DNA of 5,684 bases from Actinomycetes bacterium (lineage in GTDB: Bacteria > Actinomycetota > Actinomycetes > Propionibacteriales > Propionibacteriaceae): NCBI GenBank assembly GCA_021794705.1, contig JAJYQH010000334.1, forward strand, positions 1 through 5,684, read 5' to 3'. A program made the position numbers and the translations under genes. Shown in pieces: positions 5,048 to 5,684 of this stretch (within the stretch, counting starts at the first letter, position 1; the number at the start of each line of letters is the position of its first letter). The notes under the pieces are model-generated. The model did not search any database and was not told the DNA's origin. It was given only the letters and a program-made list of their open reading frames with translations.

Positions 5048-5102
5048 GGCCCGGCCTGCGAGGTCTGGAGGACCCAGTCCGCCGGCTGCTGCGGGCCGGG
5101 CC
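5048..5102. terminator. Imperfect hairpin at the convergent ends of nnrD-like and HNH genes
   Basis: GGCCCGGCCTGC (5048-5059) pairs with GCGGGCCGGGCC (5091-5102) as 12 pairs including one G-U. The loop of 31 bases contains a small inner hairpin (GGTC 5062-5065 with GACC 5071-5074). It lies in the 129-base convergent gap and touches the HNH stop codon. No T-run is present. A role as shared terminator is plausible but not proven. The rest of the gap shows no gene. Confidence 0.4.
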
Positions 5103-5684
5103 TACCCGTCATCGGGTGTGGGACTGGCGTAGTGGTGGCCGGTGGGGGTGGTGATCAGCACCTCGCGGATCTCGCGTGCTTCGCCGCTGTGAGGGTGGCC
5201 GGTGTGCCAGTCGTGGTGGAGTTCTGTCAGGAGCACGGCCTGGTTCCAGCCGGGTGCTTGTTTGGCGTGGTTGCAGCGTTCGCACAAGCCTTGCCCGTTG
5301 GTGGCGGTGGTGGGTCCGCCCTCGTAATAGGGGACGATGTGGTCGATGTGGCGGATCTGGGCGTCGCAGTAGGGGGTGCGGCAGGACTGGTCGCGCAGGG
5401 TGATGAACTCGGCGAGCCCGTCGGGGAAGAACCGGGCTTCGGATTCCATCGCCACCAGGCCACCCTTCGGTCTGGCGTAGAGCTTGCGTACCCACGACGC
5501 CACCGCGGGTGCCGCGGCGATCAGGCGTCGGGCCAGTGGTGCGGGGATGGGTCCGTGGCCGTGGATCCGGCCCGGCCGGTCGCCGCCTTCGAGGAGTGTG
5601 TCGGCGGGCATGACCAGGTGCAGGGCGACCGGCACCGCGTCCGGGGTGCTCTGTCCGGTGATGCGGACGACCAGGTCGTCGGCC
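5102..5684 (-). CDS. HNH endonuclease of the 13E12/DUF222 family, N-terminus cut by window edge
   Basis: The C-terminal 193 residues are visible; the open frame continues past the right edge, so the start is outside. In-frame GTG or ATG codons near 5635-5611 are internal, because the upstream codons continue the typical DUF222 sequence (LVVRITGQS). The nuclease part has CRTPYC, then HIDHIVPYYEGG, TNGQGLCERCNHAK and a C-terminal TTPTGHHY motif. Together these give the beta-beta-alpha metal HNH site (HIDH plus N and H of CNHAK) and a two-Cys-pair structural zinc site (CxxxxC ... CxxC). The family is present in many copies in actinobacteria (the mycobacterial REP13E12 group) and is often near prophage-like or repetitive DNA. 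Its target is unknown. It is convergent to, and apparently unrelated to, the metabolic operon on its left. All visible catalytic residues are intact. Confidence 0.9.
   Translation of the reverse strand, partial: ADDLVVRITGQSTPDAVPVALHLVMPADTLLEGGDRPGRIHGHGPIPAPLARRLIAAAPAVASWVRKLYARPKGGLVAMESEARFFPDGLAEFITLRDQSCRTPYCDAQIRHIDHIVPYYEGGPTTATNGQGLCERCNHAKQAPGWNQAVLLTELHHDWHTGHPHSGEAREIREVLITTPTGHHYASPTPDDG

Noticed and set aside
4973..5101. Possible small gene or RNA between nnrD-like and HNH genes
   Set aside because: There is no start with a ribosome site and no coding pattern. Only GC-rich inverted repeats are seen, better read as a convergent terminator region.
5484..5495. GGGTAC on the minus strand inside the HNH gene
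   Set aside because: It is in coding sequence, lacks a -35 partner and precedes no gene start.
1..5684. CRISPR array, tRNA, rRNA, insertion sequence ends or toxin-antitoxin pair
   Set aside because: No regularly spaced repeats, tRNA-like cloverleaf, transposase or paired small toxin/antitoxin genes were found on either strand.

Overview
The window is very GC-rich, with strong G/C bias at third codon positions, Shine-Dalgarno sites of the GGAG type, GTG starts, and actinobacterial families (SigB/SigF-type sigma factor, DUF6328 and DUF6766 membrane proteins, a 13E12/DUF222 HNH nuclease). It is most likely chromosomal DNA of an actinomycete. Pseudonocardiales is a plausible order, but the sequence does not fix the genus.

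Layout. Bases 1-630 (minus) hold the N-terminal 210 residues of a SigB/SigF-family stress sigma factor that runs off the left edge. Bases 631-969 are a divergent regulatory region with a large inverted repeat and a near-consensus SigB-type promoter. This promoter faces a small plus-strand pair: a two-helix membrane protein resembling half of DUF6766 (970-1374) and a 54-residue YHS-domain metal-binding protein (1440-1604). Convergent to these is a DUF6328 membrane protein (1617-2216, minus). Upstream of it on the same strand, across a 15-bp perfect hairpin, is a short-chain dehydrogenase of the YghA / general stress protein 39 type (2334-3248, minus). Bases 3249-3392 are a second divergent promoter region. 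From it a plus-strand operon runs right: a histidine phosphatase (3393-4112) overlapping by 4 bases an NAD(P)H-hydrate dehydratase-like protein (4109-4972). A hairpin region follows, and then the C-terminal part of an HNH endonuclease (5102-5684, minus, cut by the right edge).

How the parts fit. Three intergenic sites match the SigB/SigF promoter pattern (GTTT-like -35, about 13-15 bases, GGGTA[A/T/C] -10). Each lies in the right orientation before a transcription unit, and a SigB-family sigma gene sits in the same window. The simplest reading is a compact general-stress island: sigma factor, small membrane and metal-binding proteins, an osmotic/ethanol-type stress reductase, and a repair enzyme for heat- or acid-damaged NAD(P)H paired with a phosphatase. 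This reading is inference from motifs and gene families. No defence system, CRISPR array, tRNA, rRNA or insertion sequence was seen.
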